64,000 nucleotides of DNA from Cephalotrichum gorgonifer (lineage: Eukaryota; Ascomycota; Sordariomycetes; Microascales; Microascaceae), in assembly GCA_900312665.1 (NCBI GenBank), contig ONZQ02000011.1, positions 892,459 through 956,458 of the forward strand, written 5' to 3'. Positions 19,491 to 32,100 of this stretch are shown here, in pieces (positions within the stretch are counted from its first letter, which is position 1; each line of letters opens with the position of its first letter). The translations under genes were made by a program, and so were the position numbers. Under the pieces are notes generated by a model. That model was given only the letters and a program-made list of their open reading frames with translations. It did not search any database and had not been told where the DNA came from.

Positions 19491-22420
19491 TGGATCCGGG
19501 GGGTGTGGGCGCGTTATATAGAATATTCGTATAAGGATGAGACGGGGGGTGTGGGGTATGTGGATATGTATGAATCCTTTGACACGAGATGAGCCGAATC
19601 CGGTCCGGAATGCTTCTTGGGACCAGATGCGATGACTTGCTGAAAGGGCCGGACTGTAGCAGCGAAACACCCCTGGGCTCCCTTCTCTTTGTCCGTCTGT
19701 TTCACGGGTGGGCGTGAGAGTGAGTGAAAACAAGTCGCAACCCGTATACCCCGGGCGCTGAAAGAGCGTGAAGGCGACGCGCTTATATCGACCCCAACTC
19801 GGGGTTTGTGGACGTCGCGCGCGCGTAGGAACGGAGGCCGTCTAGGTTGAGGCGTGGGGCGGGCTCAACAGTCTACTACCAATACTCGTTCGAGTACAAA
19901 CGGGAGAAGCAAATGGTCGCTCCATGTAGTCCAGTTTGGTCTCCAGGATGCCTGCTCAAAAGGTCCTGAGGATTTGGCTCCGCCTCGCGTCCGAATGGAA
20001 GTTGACACCGAAAGGGAACTCTGTGTGTGTGTGATCTTGGTGTCCAGAAGAGGCTTGGGTAGATTGATTTGTTCCACTTCCCGGGATTGGGCAGAGAGAG
20101 AGTGTGTATGAGAAAGAGGAAAGAAACGGCTGTACTAAATTTTTGAGGAGGGGCTGTGTGTCTCATCAAGGCCTTGGAAAGTCTTGGTTGTTTGCCCAGC
20201 ACAGAGGAGAAGACGGAATCCGACTGCCTGGGGCGGTCACCGGCGATGATAGCAAATCAGGGAGGCGCGGGGCGGTCAAGTCGGGCTTACTCTTACTTGT
20301 ATTAGCGTCTTATTGTGCGCATTCTCACTTAGTGCTGGCGCGATGTCAGGTACCGTAATATTTAGTTTTGAGTAACTAGCGATGCCGGAGTCCCGAGCAC
20401 CCCCGGATTGGGCTTGCTCCTGGGCGGCTAGGGCCTCAGAGGATTTGGCTTGGTAGAGTACTTTTGTAACTAACGGTGGGGCTTCGGTTCCTCAGTGGGT
20501 CGGATGCCTCTCCATGGTCGTGGCTTCCCATGCTATAAAATAAGGTTTGAGAGCCTCAGCCCACCAGGGCAAGGCACCACCAATACAAGGGCCGTCTAGG
20601 CTGACTTCAGGCGGCCTCACCCCGTGCCTTTTAGGGGCTCGGGGCCTAGGTCAGCGGAGCCAGGTGCGTGCTGATAAGGTCTTGTGAGGGATGCGGGTGA
20701 GAGCTGTCTGTCTCACCTCACTCCGCCGGTTATCGGTTATCTTATCCGGAGTGCTTACTACAAGTACCAGTATTACATGCCACCATATTATTACTCCATA
20801 TGGATTCCTTCAGTGCCATGGCCCGTATTGACATGCCCAACCCCACCGTACCTTTTTCCACTTCCACACATTCCCCGCACAAAGTTCGCAAAGGCACCTC
20901 TCGATGCTTGATCCCCGCCAGCCAAGCATCATGTATGTCCTCCGCCAACACCAAGGTATCCATCAAGGCGAACGACGATGTAACTTTAAAAACATCCGCC
21001 TCTCCCCAGTCATCCCAAAGTTGCACGGTTCGTATATCAAGATCACTTCATCCCCATGAAAGAGACACCGCCATTCAAGTCAACCAATGGCCTCTCTGCA
21101 ACCAAGCATATATTTTGGCCCAAGCCCTCCATCGTCTTCATCCTTCCTGGATATTCTGCATCCGTTGCATCGGCCCTTAGAAACAGGACAATCACATCTG
21201 CCCTTTGCCATCATGATGCCTTCGTCCGAACGCTTCGCCCGTATCCAGAGCTGCACTTTCGCCTGAAATCTGCCCGCTCTAGTCAATAGTCTGCGTTGTG
21301 AGTGTGGGAATGTGGGAGCGAGCACAGCCCTTCTCTCCCAACCTCACGATACCTCCAGTGGGACAGTCACCGGCCAGCAAAGTCGAAACTATCTCGTCTC
21401 GTATGCCGGTGGTTGTCAACGAAAGTGCAGGGAACACAGCCCTGATACTGGAGGCCCAGACGGAATCCTTCAATCCTCATCAAAAGGCAAAGTCCATTTA
21501 TGGCCTTACCGCCTCTCATCCGTCTGCTTGTGACTCCAGGTTGACGATACTCGGGACGATAGGCCAGACCGCGGCTGGCAGGAAGTGGCTAAGCTTCCAA
21601 AGAGGGGATCTTTATCTGCTTCGGTCTCGTATCTACCAAGGCACTAAGTGTTGCCTTGAAAACATACTTTCCACCGAGGGGTTTGATTCCCACCTCGAGC
21701 GAGGGGGGCGGGCGAAGTGCAGACTCTTCTCCTCATGAGCCTGGGAATGGGACCACGCGCAGGTCCGAAGGTCGGTTGACCGGGGTGGACGGAGGCGGCG
21801 GAGAGATGCGTTGGCCCGAGGGTGAATCCTTGAGCCCCATCGCTTCCAAAATATCGGCCAAGCCCATGGTGTGTGGGATCGTCTTGGCCGCCGCTGGGTA
21901 ATCTACCGGCAGATATTGTCACGCTTACTCCGCAGGCCTTGTCGGCCTCAATCTCCGTTTTGGACGCATCCCCGCAGCAAGCACTTCTATTACTATCTAT
22001 CTAACTACGCAGCGTACGAGTAACTCTGTCCTCCATTAGTATAGTAGTATTCGTTAATGGTCGTCCCAAGTGGAGATACGATGCCCGCGTCGACGCAACG
22101 AGCTGTTCCTCCTACCTTGAACCTTGCCGATGTTCAGTATCCGGAAGGGATCCTCGCGTGAGATGTCGTCAAGAATGGGTCGATGCAACCTAATGCAATT
22201 GAATAACCGGTCATTAATATCGGTGAATGGGGCAACTACACCCATCAGTTGCGGTTCGTATATGAATGAGCATGTGATAAAAACGATGGCGAATGGCTTA
22301 TATTTAGGAAACATTGTCCGTCCTCCTCAGTTGGTTCTCTGTTCTGGCGCATTTCATTCACAGAGCTGGAACTCCTAGCTCGGTTCTCTTCGTGGTAGGA
22401 GCGGAACTAAAGTCTGCGCA
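19491..22420. other. 2.9-kb gene-poor interval
   Basis: The interval lies between divergent genes (deaminase on the minus strand, GMC oxidoreductase on the plus strand). Open frames are short and show no family features. A minus-strand frame at 22054-22314 (86 codons) looks protein-like in composition but has no recognised homolog and no splice partner. A T-loop-like GGTTTGATTCC at about 21679 was examined and does not fold into a tRNA. Confidence 0.45.
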
Positions 22421-24759
22421 ATGGCTCGGCAGCGATATCCAACTCTTCTCGGCGCGCTTCTGTCACTGCTGGGAGTCTCTGGCGTTCATGGAGCTCCCAA
22501 GCCCCGCCAGAGCAACGAGGGAATCGATCCCAAGCTTCTCTCCGGCCCTGAAGATGTGGCTGAGGAGTACGACTACATCGTCGTCGGCGGTGGCACGGCT
22601 GGGCTCACTGTAGCTGACCGATTGTCTGAGGATGGAGACCGTAAGGACTCTGCCATTAATCGACTTTCTCGCCTTCTTATGCTGACATAGACCCCAGATA
22701 CTGTCCTGGTAATCGAGTTGGGAGCATATGGTGAGTGAAGGAAAAGGGGGCAGGTCCTCTCCCCCCAAGGAGAGGCCGTGGCTGGCCACTATGAATGACA
22801 CCAGTCGCCTAACACGAAGTAGATAACAGCTCGTCTGTCACAACAATTGCTGGAGGTGCAGGGGGGTTATCTAACCGCACCCATCTCTTCTCATTCCCGT
22901 CTTCACCCCAGGAAGGACTAAACAACCGCACCACTGCCGTCATCGGGGGCGTGATGCTCGGCGGCAGCTCCGGCGTCAACGGGCTGCAGGTCCACCGCGG
23001 CCACAAGGACGACTACAATCGATGGGGCGCATTCTTTAGTGACGAGTCCGAGTGGAGCTGGGACGGCCTGCTCCCCTACTTCAAAAAGGCGTGGAACTTC
23101 CACCCTCCCAACGAGGACACGGCCGAGGCACTGGGCATCAAGTACGATGCCAGCTACTGGGGAGATACCTCTGGCGTCCACGCCTCGTTCCCGACGTTCA
23201 ACTGGCCTGGATTAAGTGCGTCACGACCCGTCCTACCCGCAAGTATCTTAGGGGATTGTTGAATTCTAATGCGCGCCCTCCACAGAGATCGAGATTGAAG
23301 CATTCGGAGACATCGAGGGCGTCGAGTTGCCCGAGGACTCCGGCGAGGGCTCGCCTGGCGTCTACTGGTACCCCACGTCCGCCGACCCCGTCACGGCGAC
23401 GCGCTCCATGTCGCGCAACGGGCACTTTGATGGTATCGACCGGGACAACTACAAGGTCCTCTCCGAGCACAGGGTCCTCCGAGTCCTGTTCGACGAAGAG
23501 GACATGGCCAGCGGCGTGGCGTACGTCCCTAGAGGTGCCGTCGACGACTCAGAGGTGCGATCGGTAAAGGCTAGGAAGGAGGTCATCATCGCGGCGGGTA
23601 CCATCCATACGCCTCAGATACTCCAGGGCAGCGGTATCGGCGCCGCTGATCTCCTCGAGGCTGCCGGCATCGAGGTCGTGGTCGACCTGCCCGGCGTTGG
23701 GTGGAATCTTCAGGATCACCCTCTCGGGGGAGGAGCAAGCTTCGAATGTGAGTTCATCACAAAGGCCAAATTGTTGGTAGGGAAGGGGGACCAGGGAACA
23801 TGGGCTAATGCAGCCCGACTTTAATCCAGTGACGGACTTCCCGGTCTCACCTCAGCCTAGCGACCTCCAATCGAATGCCTCCTTCCGAGAAGCGGCACAG
23901 CAGGAGTTCAAAGAGTCCCGATCAGGTAAATCGCCAGACACCCTATCCCGGCTCCCGCCCAAGTCCAGGTACTGATCCCGCCATAGGGCCCCTAACCATA
24001 GCCTCCGGAAACGCCGCCTGCTTCCTCCCCCTCGCCGTCATCGCCCCCTCAACCTTCGAGTCCATCGCCTCGAGGTACGAGTCCCAAGACCCGGCCGCCT
24101 ACCTCCCGGCCGACAGCCCCCCGACCATCGTGGCGGGCTACGCGGCGCAGCAGAAGGCCATGGCGGCCGCGATGCGCTCGCGCGGGACGGCGCACTACAA
24201 CCTCTTCCTCCGCGGCGGCGGCACCGAGGGCGCCATCGTCTACCTCCACCCCGTCTCGCGCGGGACGGTGCGGCTGGACCCGTCGGACCCGTACTTCTCC
24301 GAGCCGGAGGTGGACTACCGGGCGCTAAGCAACCCGGCGGACCTCGAGGTCGAGGTTGAGTTCGTCAAGTTCACGCGGAGGTACTTCACCGAGACGCGCA
24401 TGGCGGACTACGGCGCCGTCGAGGCGCGGCCGGGCGGGGCGGTGCGGACGGACGAGGAGATGGCGGCGTACGCGAGGGCCAACGTGAGCCCGTCAACGTT
24501 CCACCCCGTTGGCACGGCGGCCATGCTGCCGAGGGAGCTCGGGGGCGTGGTCGACGAGGGGCTGAGGGTGTATGGGGTGAAGAGGCTGAGCGTCGTCGAT
24601 GCCAGCGTCATGCCCGATCTGCCGGGGGCGTATACGCAGCACACGACGTTTGCGATTGCCGAGAAGGTAAGTGCCCGTCCCCTCGGCTACCCTGGGTGTA
24701 AATAGGGGTTATTTTGCTAACTTGGGTAGGCTGCCGACTTGATCAAAGCGAGGGCTTAG
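22421..24759 (+). CDS. Secreted GMC-family FAD oxidoreductase
   Basis: The model is 637 aa in seven exons: 22421-22640, 22698-22730, 22823-23215, 23286-23747, 23830-23925, 23987-24666 and 24730-24759. A signal peptide is present (LLGALLSLLGVSGVHGAPKP). FAD-binding follows: YDYIVVGGGTAGLTVADRLS, the ELG after the second strand, then GGVMLGGSSGVNGLQVHRG (GMC signature 1) and AGTIHTPQILQGSGIG (signature 2). The catalytic pair appears as His574 (STFHPVGTAAM) and His620 (GAYTQHTTFAIAEK); many relatives have Asn at the second place, and His-His pairs are also known. Several N-x-S/T sites fit secretion. The family includes glucose, aryl-alcohol and choline oxidases, and the substrate cannot be set from sequence. 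It stands alone rather than in a cluster. Confidence 0.9.
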
Positions 24760-25394
24760 GACGCCGTTGGTTTTTGGGGTCCAAGACCTTCACTGGGCGT
24801 GCCGTTTTCCTTTGGAATAGGATAACACTGCGAGGGTATAGACATGCCGGCTCTTGCCCATGCGAAACTGATCTCATCCTTCGGACTCCTCAACTTGTAC
24901 ATGTAGCTAGTGTTGGGGACTTGCCAAATGCAATAATACCCCCTTTCAACGTTGATTATAATATTTATTCATCATCATATACATGTACTCATGCGATGTA
25001 AACGTGAATACTAGGCACGAATCGAGGCCTAATATTTTTATGGTGGAGGTTGTAAGTCATCGCCTCCCGTGGATCTATATGCTCATCTACATAAATGGGC
25101 TTGGCTGAACTTTCACGGTCCCAAGTGGCAAGCCAAAAGGAGCAGCTCTTTCACAGTACTATATTTGCGGGTACATATACCGTTTTATTTGTCAAGTCGT
25201 ACTATACCATGAACTACATTTACATGGATATATGAACCACCACTTTTCGAGACCTCAGTCATCCGATGAATATCGGCTAGGCAACATTAACCCACTCTCC
25301 AACCATTAAAATCACTACATACGAATTCCATCCGAAATAGTAACTCCTTTTTCAATCTAATGTCACCCCCCCTCAGTCCAGACATAACCCCGCC
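24760..25394. other. Intergenic, AT-richer
   Basis: This is the 3' flank of the GMC gene and the upstream region of the OB-fold-like gene. It is richer in A+T than its surroundings (for example 24940-25380). No repeat family or gene was recognised. Confidence 0.45.
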
Positions 25395-26468
25395 ATGCCC
25401 AAACTCATAATCCTCGCCGGCGCCCCCGAAGCCTCGGCCCTAAACTGGTCCCTGCCCCTCCACGACACCCTCACCCACCCACTCACATCCCTCCTCCGCT
25501 CTGGATCTCCAACAGCACCTGCCCCCCATGACCCACACCCACCGGCGCCCTCCCTCCCGCCCACCGTCCCCGCGTGGCGCTCCATACCGCTAGAAAAGGC
25601 CCCGCTCAGAACCGGCTTCACGCAGTACCTGCCCGCCTCAGACGCGCCCCTCTTCCCCTCCTTCCTCCGCCCCCAGTTCGCCTCCTCGCAGGACCCGTCT
25701 CCCTACTCCCTATCCGGACAGGCGGAGGTAGAAGACGAAGATGAGCTGAGCTCGTTCTACGAGTACTCCCTCGCGGCCCACGACTCATCCTCCACCTCGC
25801 AGCTGGGTCCGGGAACAGGACTGGGACTAGACGGCTGCGATGACACGTCCTTCCTGTCCGACTACTCCGTCGCCCCCTCCCTAGATCCCGGCATCGCCGC
25901 TCCCCCAACCGACCTCTCCAGCCTCCGCCCACCACCCGGCATCGGCGGCCGCGACGTCCGGCCGGACCCCTCCCGCCCCGTGACCCTCCTTGTGGGCGTC
26001 ATCTCCCTCGAGCCCAGGACGCTGCAAACCCGCTTCGGCGAGCGCGAGGTCGTCGAGGCCCTGGTGGGCGACGACACCCGCTCCGCCTTCCGCCTCACCT
26101 TCTGGCTCGGCGCCCCCGGCGCCGTATCCCGGCTCGCGCTCGAGGTGAGAGCGCTGCGCCTCGGAGACGTGGTTCTGGTGCGGGGCGTCGCGGTGGGTTG
26201 CTTCAGGGGGAGGGTGTGCGGGCAGAGCGTGGCCGGCGGGATGGGGACGAGGGTGTTCCTCCTGTTCGGGGAGGGGAGTGACGCTGAGGGTGGGGAGCCG
26301 AGGGGCCATTATTCCAGGGAGGACATGGTGACGAGGAGGGAGGTGCATCCGCAACTAGGGAAGACGAGGAGGGTGAGGAGGTGGATGAGGGGCGTTGATG
26401 CCGAGGCAGGGGGCGCGCCGCGCGCTGGGGAGGTGGTGGATAATATGCCGAACGACACGCTAGAGTGA
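25395..26468 (+). CDS. Uncharacterised protein with OB-fold-like core
   Basis: A single exon encodes 357 aa. The first 200 residues are Pro/Ser-rich and probably disordered, with an acidic patch (EVEDEDELSSFYEY). The core at about residues 200-290 reads VTLLVGVISLEPRTLQTRFG, EVVEALVGDDTRSAFRLTFW, LRLGDVVLVRGVAVGCFRG and RVCGQS. This strand order resembles an RPA/Shieldin-type OB fold: a G-x-x-x-L-E-P first strand, then a D-x-T central strand, then a G-D-V-V-L strand. The tail is basic (LGKTRRVRRWMRG). A nucleic-acid-binding role is inferred from fold resemblance only. It could be a genome-maintenance factor, but no family name can be given. Its 3' end faces the transporter gene 260 bp away. 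Confidence 0.65.
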   Translation: MPKLIILAGAPEASALNWSLPLHDTLTHPLTSLLRSGSPTAPAPHDPHPPAPSLPPTVPAWRSIPLEKAPLRTGFTQYLPASDAPLFPSFLRPQFASSQDPSPYSLSGQAEVEDEDELSSFYEYSLAAHDSSSTSQLGPGTGLGLDGCDDTSFLSDYSVAPSLDPGIAAPPTDLSSLRPPPGIGGRDVRPDPSRPVTLLVGVISLEPRTLQTRFGEREVVEALVGDDTRSAFRLTFWLGAPGAVSRLALEVRALRLGDVVLVRGVAVGCFRGRVCGQSVAGGMGTRVFLLFGEGSDAEGGEPRGHYSREDMVTRREVHPQLGKTRRVRRWMRGVDAEAGGAPRAGEVVDNMPNDTLE

Positions 26469-26728
26469 GGAGATCCTTTACCCCCGAGGGGAGAGCGTTC
26501 CAAGATTTCAAGTTTAGGAAAGGGGGGCGTTTCTATTATGATGTACGTCTATACCTCGTCTCTACTACCCCCATGGTATCTTATAAAAAAAAACAGAGTG
26601 GGAGATGTATCACCAAAAAAAAATCCACGACTGTTGGTACATCCAGCCCCGACGAAACCCGCTCGCTAACTCCCATCACACGAGTAATTAGGAAAAAAAG
26701 AGATAGAGGCGCATTTTCATAACCTCTC

Positions 26729-29194
26729 TCACACCGCCGCGGGAGGCTGCTCCGCCGCGTTCCCCCCTTCGGGCTTCTTCACGCTCCTTATCTTCAGCGC
26801 GCAGGCCAGCAGGAACGCCGCTACACCCGCGGCAACGGTGATGTAGAAGGTGTTCCTGATGCCGGTCATGTACGCCTCCAGCACTGTCGGGATGGCGGCC
26901 TCGGCGCCCATCTTGATGAGGATGTCCCGCACCTGCGAGGCGCCGCTGTTGATGAAGACGAGGGGGCTGACGCCGAGGCGGGTCAGGGTCGGCTCGGCGG
27001 TGAGGCCGTCGATGAGGCCGTTTTGGAAGAGGGTCTGGGCGACGGCGATGAAGATAGCGCTGCCGAGGGCCTGGAAGAACTGCAGGCAGGCCGTGGCGAC
27101 GGGGATGTCGTCCAGGGAGAGGATGGTCTGAGCTACGAGGATGCCGATCTGGAAACCAGCGCCCGTTCCGAGACCTAGAAGGAGAGAGTGTTAGCTTTCC
27201 ACGGGAATTATATAGGGACGAGTAAAAGAAGAGGTGTGGAAAAATGGGCAACGTCTTACCTGTTAGGACTTGATATCCGAACCACACCCTCATGGGACTG
27301 TCGACATCCAGGGTGGTGAGCATGCCGGCACCCACGGCGACGAGGACCATGCAGGGGATGACGACGAAGTTGTAGTAGCCGATGTAGGTGATGAGGCCGC
27401 CCGAGAGCATGGAGGAAATGACGACGGCGAGGAGGAGCGGGATGAGCTTGATTCCCGCCTGGACGGCGGAGTCGCCCTTAATAGCCTGGAAGTAGAGCGC
27501 TGTGGGGAGAGTCAGTGGATGGGCCCCCATAGCTATCCCTGGCTTCATGGTCCAGAGCAAGAGGAGGGTTGGAGTGTAGGCAGGGAGGCTTGATAGAGAG
27601 GAGACGGAAGGGAAACCGGGGTTTTTTTTTTTTTTGGGGGGGGGGGGGGATCTTACAGAGATAATATACGAGAGGGAAGAAGGCAGCCCCAAAGACAAAG
27701 TTGAAGCCCATGGCCACCAGCAGGTCCTTGATCTTGAAGAACCTGGGCGGAAGCGTGGCGTTGTCCCCCTGCCAGAACTGGATGCCGATGAAGATGATGA
27801 TCATGCCGCCGAAGCCGCAGAAGAGTCCGATGATGGTGGCGCTCTTCCACGCGTACTCGGTACCGCCCCACTGCAGGGCCAAGAGCAGGCAGATGATGGC
27901 GGGGAGGAAGATGGCGGTTCCCGGGAGGTCGAGCTCGAGGATGCGGGAGAGGAGGGGGAGGTTCTTGGGGTTGCGCTCAACCTTGAGGTGGAGGACGAAG
28001 AAGATGGTGATCATGGCTAAGGCGCCAACGGGGAGATTGATGTAGAAGCACCAGCGCCAGGTCACATGGTCGGTGAAGGCGCCACCGAGGAGTGGTCCGG
28101 CGACGCTCTGTTGGGCGCGGGGGTGTTGTTAGATGTGGGTTTTCTTTCCCGAAGGGGGGTTGGATAGAGAGGAGTGTGTAGACTTACGGCGATTCCCCAC
28201 ATGCTAGAGATAATGCCAAAGGCCATAGGTCGTTGTCTCAGGGGCACTATTTCTCCAGTTTTAGCCTCCATCTTTCAAGAGCCTCCTCTTGTCATCCTTC
28301 CCAGTGGGGAACTTACTGGTATTCGCTAGAATAATGATGCCACCGGAGAACATGCCCGCAGTCCCAATCTATCGATATATGTCAGCGCCCCCGCGGAAAT
28401 AAGGGAGAGTCCTGCATGACCCTCCACCCCCGAAGGATACCATAGATAGACACTTACACCAGCGACAGCGCGCCCAACGATAAAGGTGGTTGAGTTCTGG
28501 GCAACGGCGCATATCAAGCTACCGACCTCGAATATGAAGACGGCGCCTAGGAAGGAGGACTTGATGGAGAATCGCTTGTAGATGTTGCCGAACATGGGCT
28601 GGAGGGCCGTGGTGGTGAGGAAATAGGCGGATCCATCTGGTTATTCCCCCCCTTACGTGTTAGCGACTAGCCACAAACAAACAGGACACTAACATGAGTT
28701 GCGCCCGGGAATGAAAGGGTCGGTTTCCAAGTTTACTTACACCATCCCTAGAAAGAAAGAAAAAAAAAAGTCAGCAAGAGGAATTGAGGTAAACCTCGAA
28801 AAATGGGCCAAGGAAGGGGGGGGGGGTCTTGTCTACTCACAATATCCTTAACGCTAGAAAACTCGGCCGTGATGGCGCCCAGGGCAGGAGCGATGATGGT
28901 CTGGTCTAGCGCGACGAGGAAGATGACGAGGCACAGCGCCGCGATGAGCACCACGAGCTTCGTCCCCGTCAGGTAGTTGATCGTCTCGTCCGGCGCCCCG
29001 TCCGCGGCGGGCGCGTCCGCGGGCTTCTCCCCCTCCCCGGAGACCTTGGGCGGCGCCGCGACGTCGTCGACGTCCCTCTCGAGCGAGGGCTTCTCCGTAG
29101 GGACGTAGGAATCGTCGACCTTTGTCCTGGCCGAGTTGGCGTCGGAGTTGGCGCCCGCGTCGGGCGCCGCCTCCTTCTTCTTGAAGAAGGGCAT
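26729..29194 (-). CDS. DHA2-type MFS drug/H+ antiporter, 14 TM
   Basis: The model is 595 aa in eight exons: 29194-28841, 28747-28741 (7 nt), 28636-28458, 28368-28317, 28246-28188, 28107-27657, 27499-27260 and 27174-26729. The N-terminus is a cytosolic acidic/Pro-Ala tail (about 80 residues). TM1 carries the DHA2 motif LDQTIIAPAL, and the segment FIVGRAVAGV matches the G-R-x-x-x-G motif. WRWCFYINLPVGA is the classic DHA2 central motif, and YYLSLYFQAIKG follows. The 7-nt exon GGATGGT supplies Gly-Trp and part of Tyr of the conserved D-I-G-W-Y-G-S-A-Y turn; skipping it would break the frame. Substrates (drugs, mycotoxins, metabolites) cannot be predicted, and no biosynthetic cluster surrounds it. 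The sixth intron begins with C14 then A14 on the coding strand. Confidence 0.88.
27622..27649. repeat. T14-G14 homopolymer pair within an intron
   Basis: On the plus strand 14 T are followed directly by 14 G. On the coding (minus) strand this is C14-A14, starting eight bases inside the sixth intron of the transporter gene. It is likely length-unstable. Confidence 0.85.
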
Positions 29195-32100
29195 ATTTGT
29201 GTGTCTTTTGTTTTGTTTTTTCCCCCCGCTAAGTGGTGATCTTTTTTTTTGTGTGTGTGGGATGTGGAGCGGTGAGGAAGGATAGCTAGCTGAGAGAAAT
29301 TGTTCGGAGGCGACAAAGTATAAGGCGTTGGATGCAGGAAGCGGCTCTTCAGCTCGTTACCATTAGCGTGATTGGCGTTATTACTCTCTGGGCGCACTAG
29401 TGAAACCCCAGCTGAACCTGCCAAAAGGAAAAAAAAAAAGAAGAAGAAAATGAGAAAAGGACGATTGGCCTAGTCTCGGGGAATGAATCTTTTTCTTTGT
29501 GATGCTGATACAGGTACCTCCGAAGAACGACGGAGCCAAGGAAGGGGTGTGCTGCCTTACAATCTTATATCTTACGGTCCCCGAGCCCGCTCGGTCGCTC
29601 ATTCCCTATCCCGGGGGAATTTTCTTCCATGTCATATCGGACTTAACGTCCGGCGTGAGTAATAAGCAAATGGGGACGGGTGGAGCTGTGGAGTTCCGCC
29701 AGGAAGGAACATGGAACGTCGGCGAGCAAACCACCGACCCTCCGTGCCCTCCCCCCCTTGGTCTCAAGAACCTCATTGGTCTTTTAATAATGTGTACTTG
29801 TACGGAGTGATTCATGTCCTACTCTGCACTCGACATTTTTCACGTTCGCATTGACTACTCAGTACGGATTGCGGGAGCAAAAACGCCCCTGCCGTCGCAA
29901 GCCCACCCGCCACCCCTGGCTGCCCGGGTGACAGGGATTGATTCATTTCGTGTTGCTTCGTATAGCCGCGCCTCCAACGGCTTGGGTCTTGGGGCCTGGT
30001 GACATCTCTTCAAACTCGGGTAGGACAGACACCTTGTTAGCCAAGACACACATAACTACAACGCACGTCATACGGCATACGAAGTAATAATCATATATTC
30101 CCATGTACGTAAAGAAAGGGAAAAAAAAATGTCTCGAAATATGGCGTCTGCCGTGTGACCCATACTTACAAAGTCTACGACGGAATAGATTAAAAAAATA
30201 TGAAGAGAAAAAAAACGCCGTTTCGTGAAATCCCGGAAGGGTCCCAGTCACCATCGTGAATCAGAGTAAGCTGAGGGATGCTCACGCGCTGTCTTCCAGT
30301 GCCGGCAGTATCCACCCGCCCACCCATTCGCTCCACTGGGAAGCGACGGTGTGGGACCGGGGACGGAGGGAAAAGCTTAAAAGACCTAAAAGCCCCGTAT
30401 GGGGCCAAAGTCCGACCACTAGTACGTAAAGCCTATTGTTATTAATAATACTAGGACAGGTGCTAAAAGTGCTAGTAACGCCAAGCGGACCCACGAAAAA
30501 TAACCTCCCTTTCCGCCATTCCGTCATTTTCCGTCAGCTTACTAGTACCCGTTCCGTAACTTGGACCCTGCAAATCATAATATTACTCTTCCTCGTATAA
30601 AAAGGTATTGGCGGCTATTATTATTGCGTATTTACTCGGACGAGCACAGCTATTCATCCGATTTCAGTTTTACCCTCCAGGGCCTTTTTAGCGAGCTTGT
30701 GATGGGCCGCCCAGGGCAGCCATCGAGGTCCGCTTATAAATCCGCTTGCACAAGCTGTTGCACATCCAAGCCGTTTGTTGGGTCCAGGCAGGGATGTGAG
30801 ACGAACTCGAACGGAGCCGGAGTAGTTGGGATGGGCAGTTCTCCGACCCCCGTCCACACCCATCCAAATCCTTGGAACCCTCATTCCTCTGTCTGCGTCC
30901 GGAAGGCCCGGAAGATCTTGCATATCATATACAAGTACAGAGTATGTACATACTCCCAATGCGGTCCTCGCGTGCGCCCAACCCAGGCAAGCATGTTGAT
31001 CCACGTCATAATACCAAGGCACCTCATTGCGACACAGTCAGCTTCCCAGTACTTTCATACGTACACCTGGGCGCGCGGAATTTTCTTCCGCCACAGACCT
31101 CGTGGCTGTCACAGCCGACCCGCCAAGCAAGCACTAGCACCCACGCGACGACGATACCCCGTACACGAGTACACGTGTATTTCGCTTTAAGGTTCTCGAT
31201 ACTAATCTTGACAAACCCGTACCCACCCGACTGTTCCCCCATAGGGCTGTGGGTGAGCCCGGGCCGTGGTGTATATCTCCAACAGTCACCGGCGATTGTC
31301 GGCGCCAAACCCGCCGACTTGCTTACTCCCGTCTAAGTCCCTGCTCCGCAAACTCCGTTATGTCCCTAATGTTCTCCGCAAACTCCGCTATGCCGGTAGT
31401 GCCCATTCTTCGAGCTTCAAGTCTGGGAGGACACGGCGTTAACCCTCAGTCTTCATTCAATCATTACATGTAACCATACCCCTCAGATTCTCGTCGCCTC
31501 TCCTAGCCCGACACAGGTGCCTTTCAGTAAATCCTGTTGCCCTCGATGGGTAATTCGTGCAACTCTCACACTCACTTCCCCTACTACCTACTGTCGACAG
31601 CCTTCCCTTCCTCAAGGCATCACTGGGCCCCGAGTTTGTGTTTCCATAATGTGACTTTTATTAACACCAACCGACGAGATGGCTTCCCCGTCACTGCTTC
31701 AAACATCATTATCCCCAACCGATACACAGCCTTCTCCTCCCTCATCTAAGCATGACCCTTCCGCCATCTCAACCCCCCCTTTTTCTACTCTCGACTCGAC
31801 AATTGTGGGTATCGATGCTTAACCATATCGAAGATAAATCATCGCGAAAAACGGTAACAAAACATGCGACAAAACCCCTTCCGGTTTTAAAAAACGCGAA
31901 GGCTCATGATCCTGCTCCTGTTTCAACGACGGAAAGTATGCCAATGCCCTCGGGGAGCGTTGATGCCTGGTATGTCTTGATAACAAGTATGGGGTATGAG
32001 GTATGACGGGGATAAATCTTGGTGGGAAAACCATGTGTAAATGAAAACGCGCAGCCGTGCGGTTCCACTCCTGGAACAGCGGCCAAAACATACTCAGTAG

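Noticed and set aside
21590..21710. Possible tRNA (GGTTTGATTCC B-box-like sequence)
   Set aside because: The putative T arm has a loop of about 13 bases, and no acceptor stem or A box at the right distance could be found.
22054..22314. 86-codon minus-strand frame with protein-like composition
   Set aside because: No family resemblance, no adjoining exon with splice signals, and it lies in a promoter-like interval.
24940..25400. AT-richer stretch as a possible RIP-mutated transposon
   Set aside because: No repeat copy, terminal repeats or element-like frame could be seen, and the AT shift is mild.
30561..31190. 209-codon plus-strand frame
   Set aside because: Random-looking composition, no domain, no splice partners, and comparable frames on the other strand.
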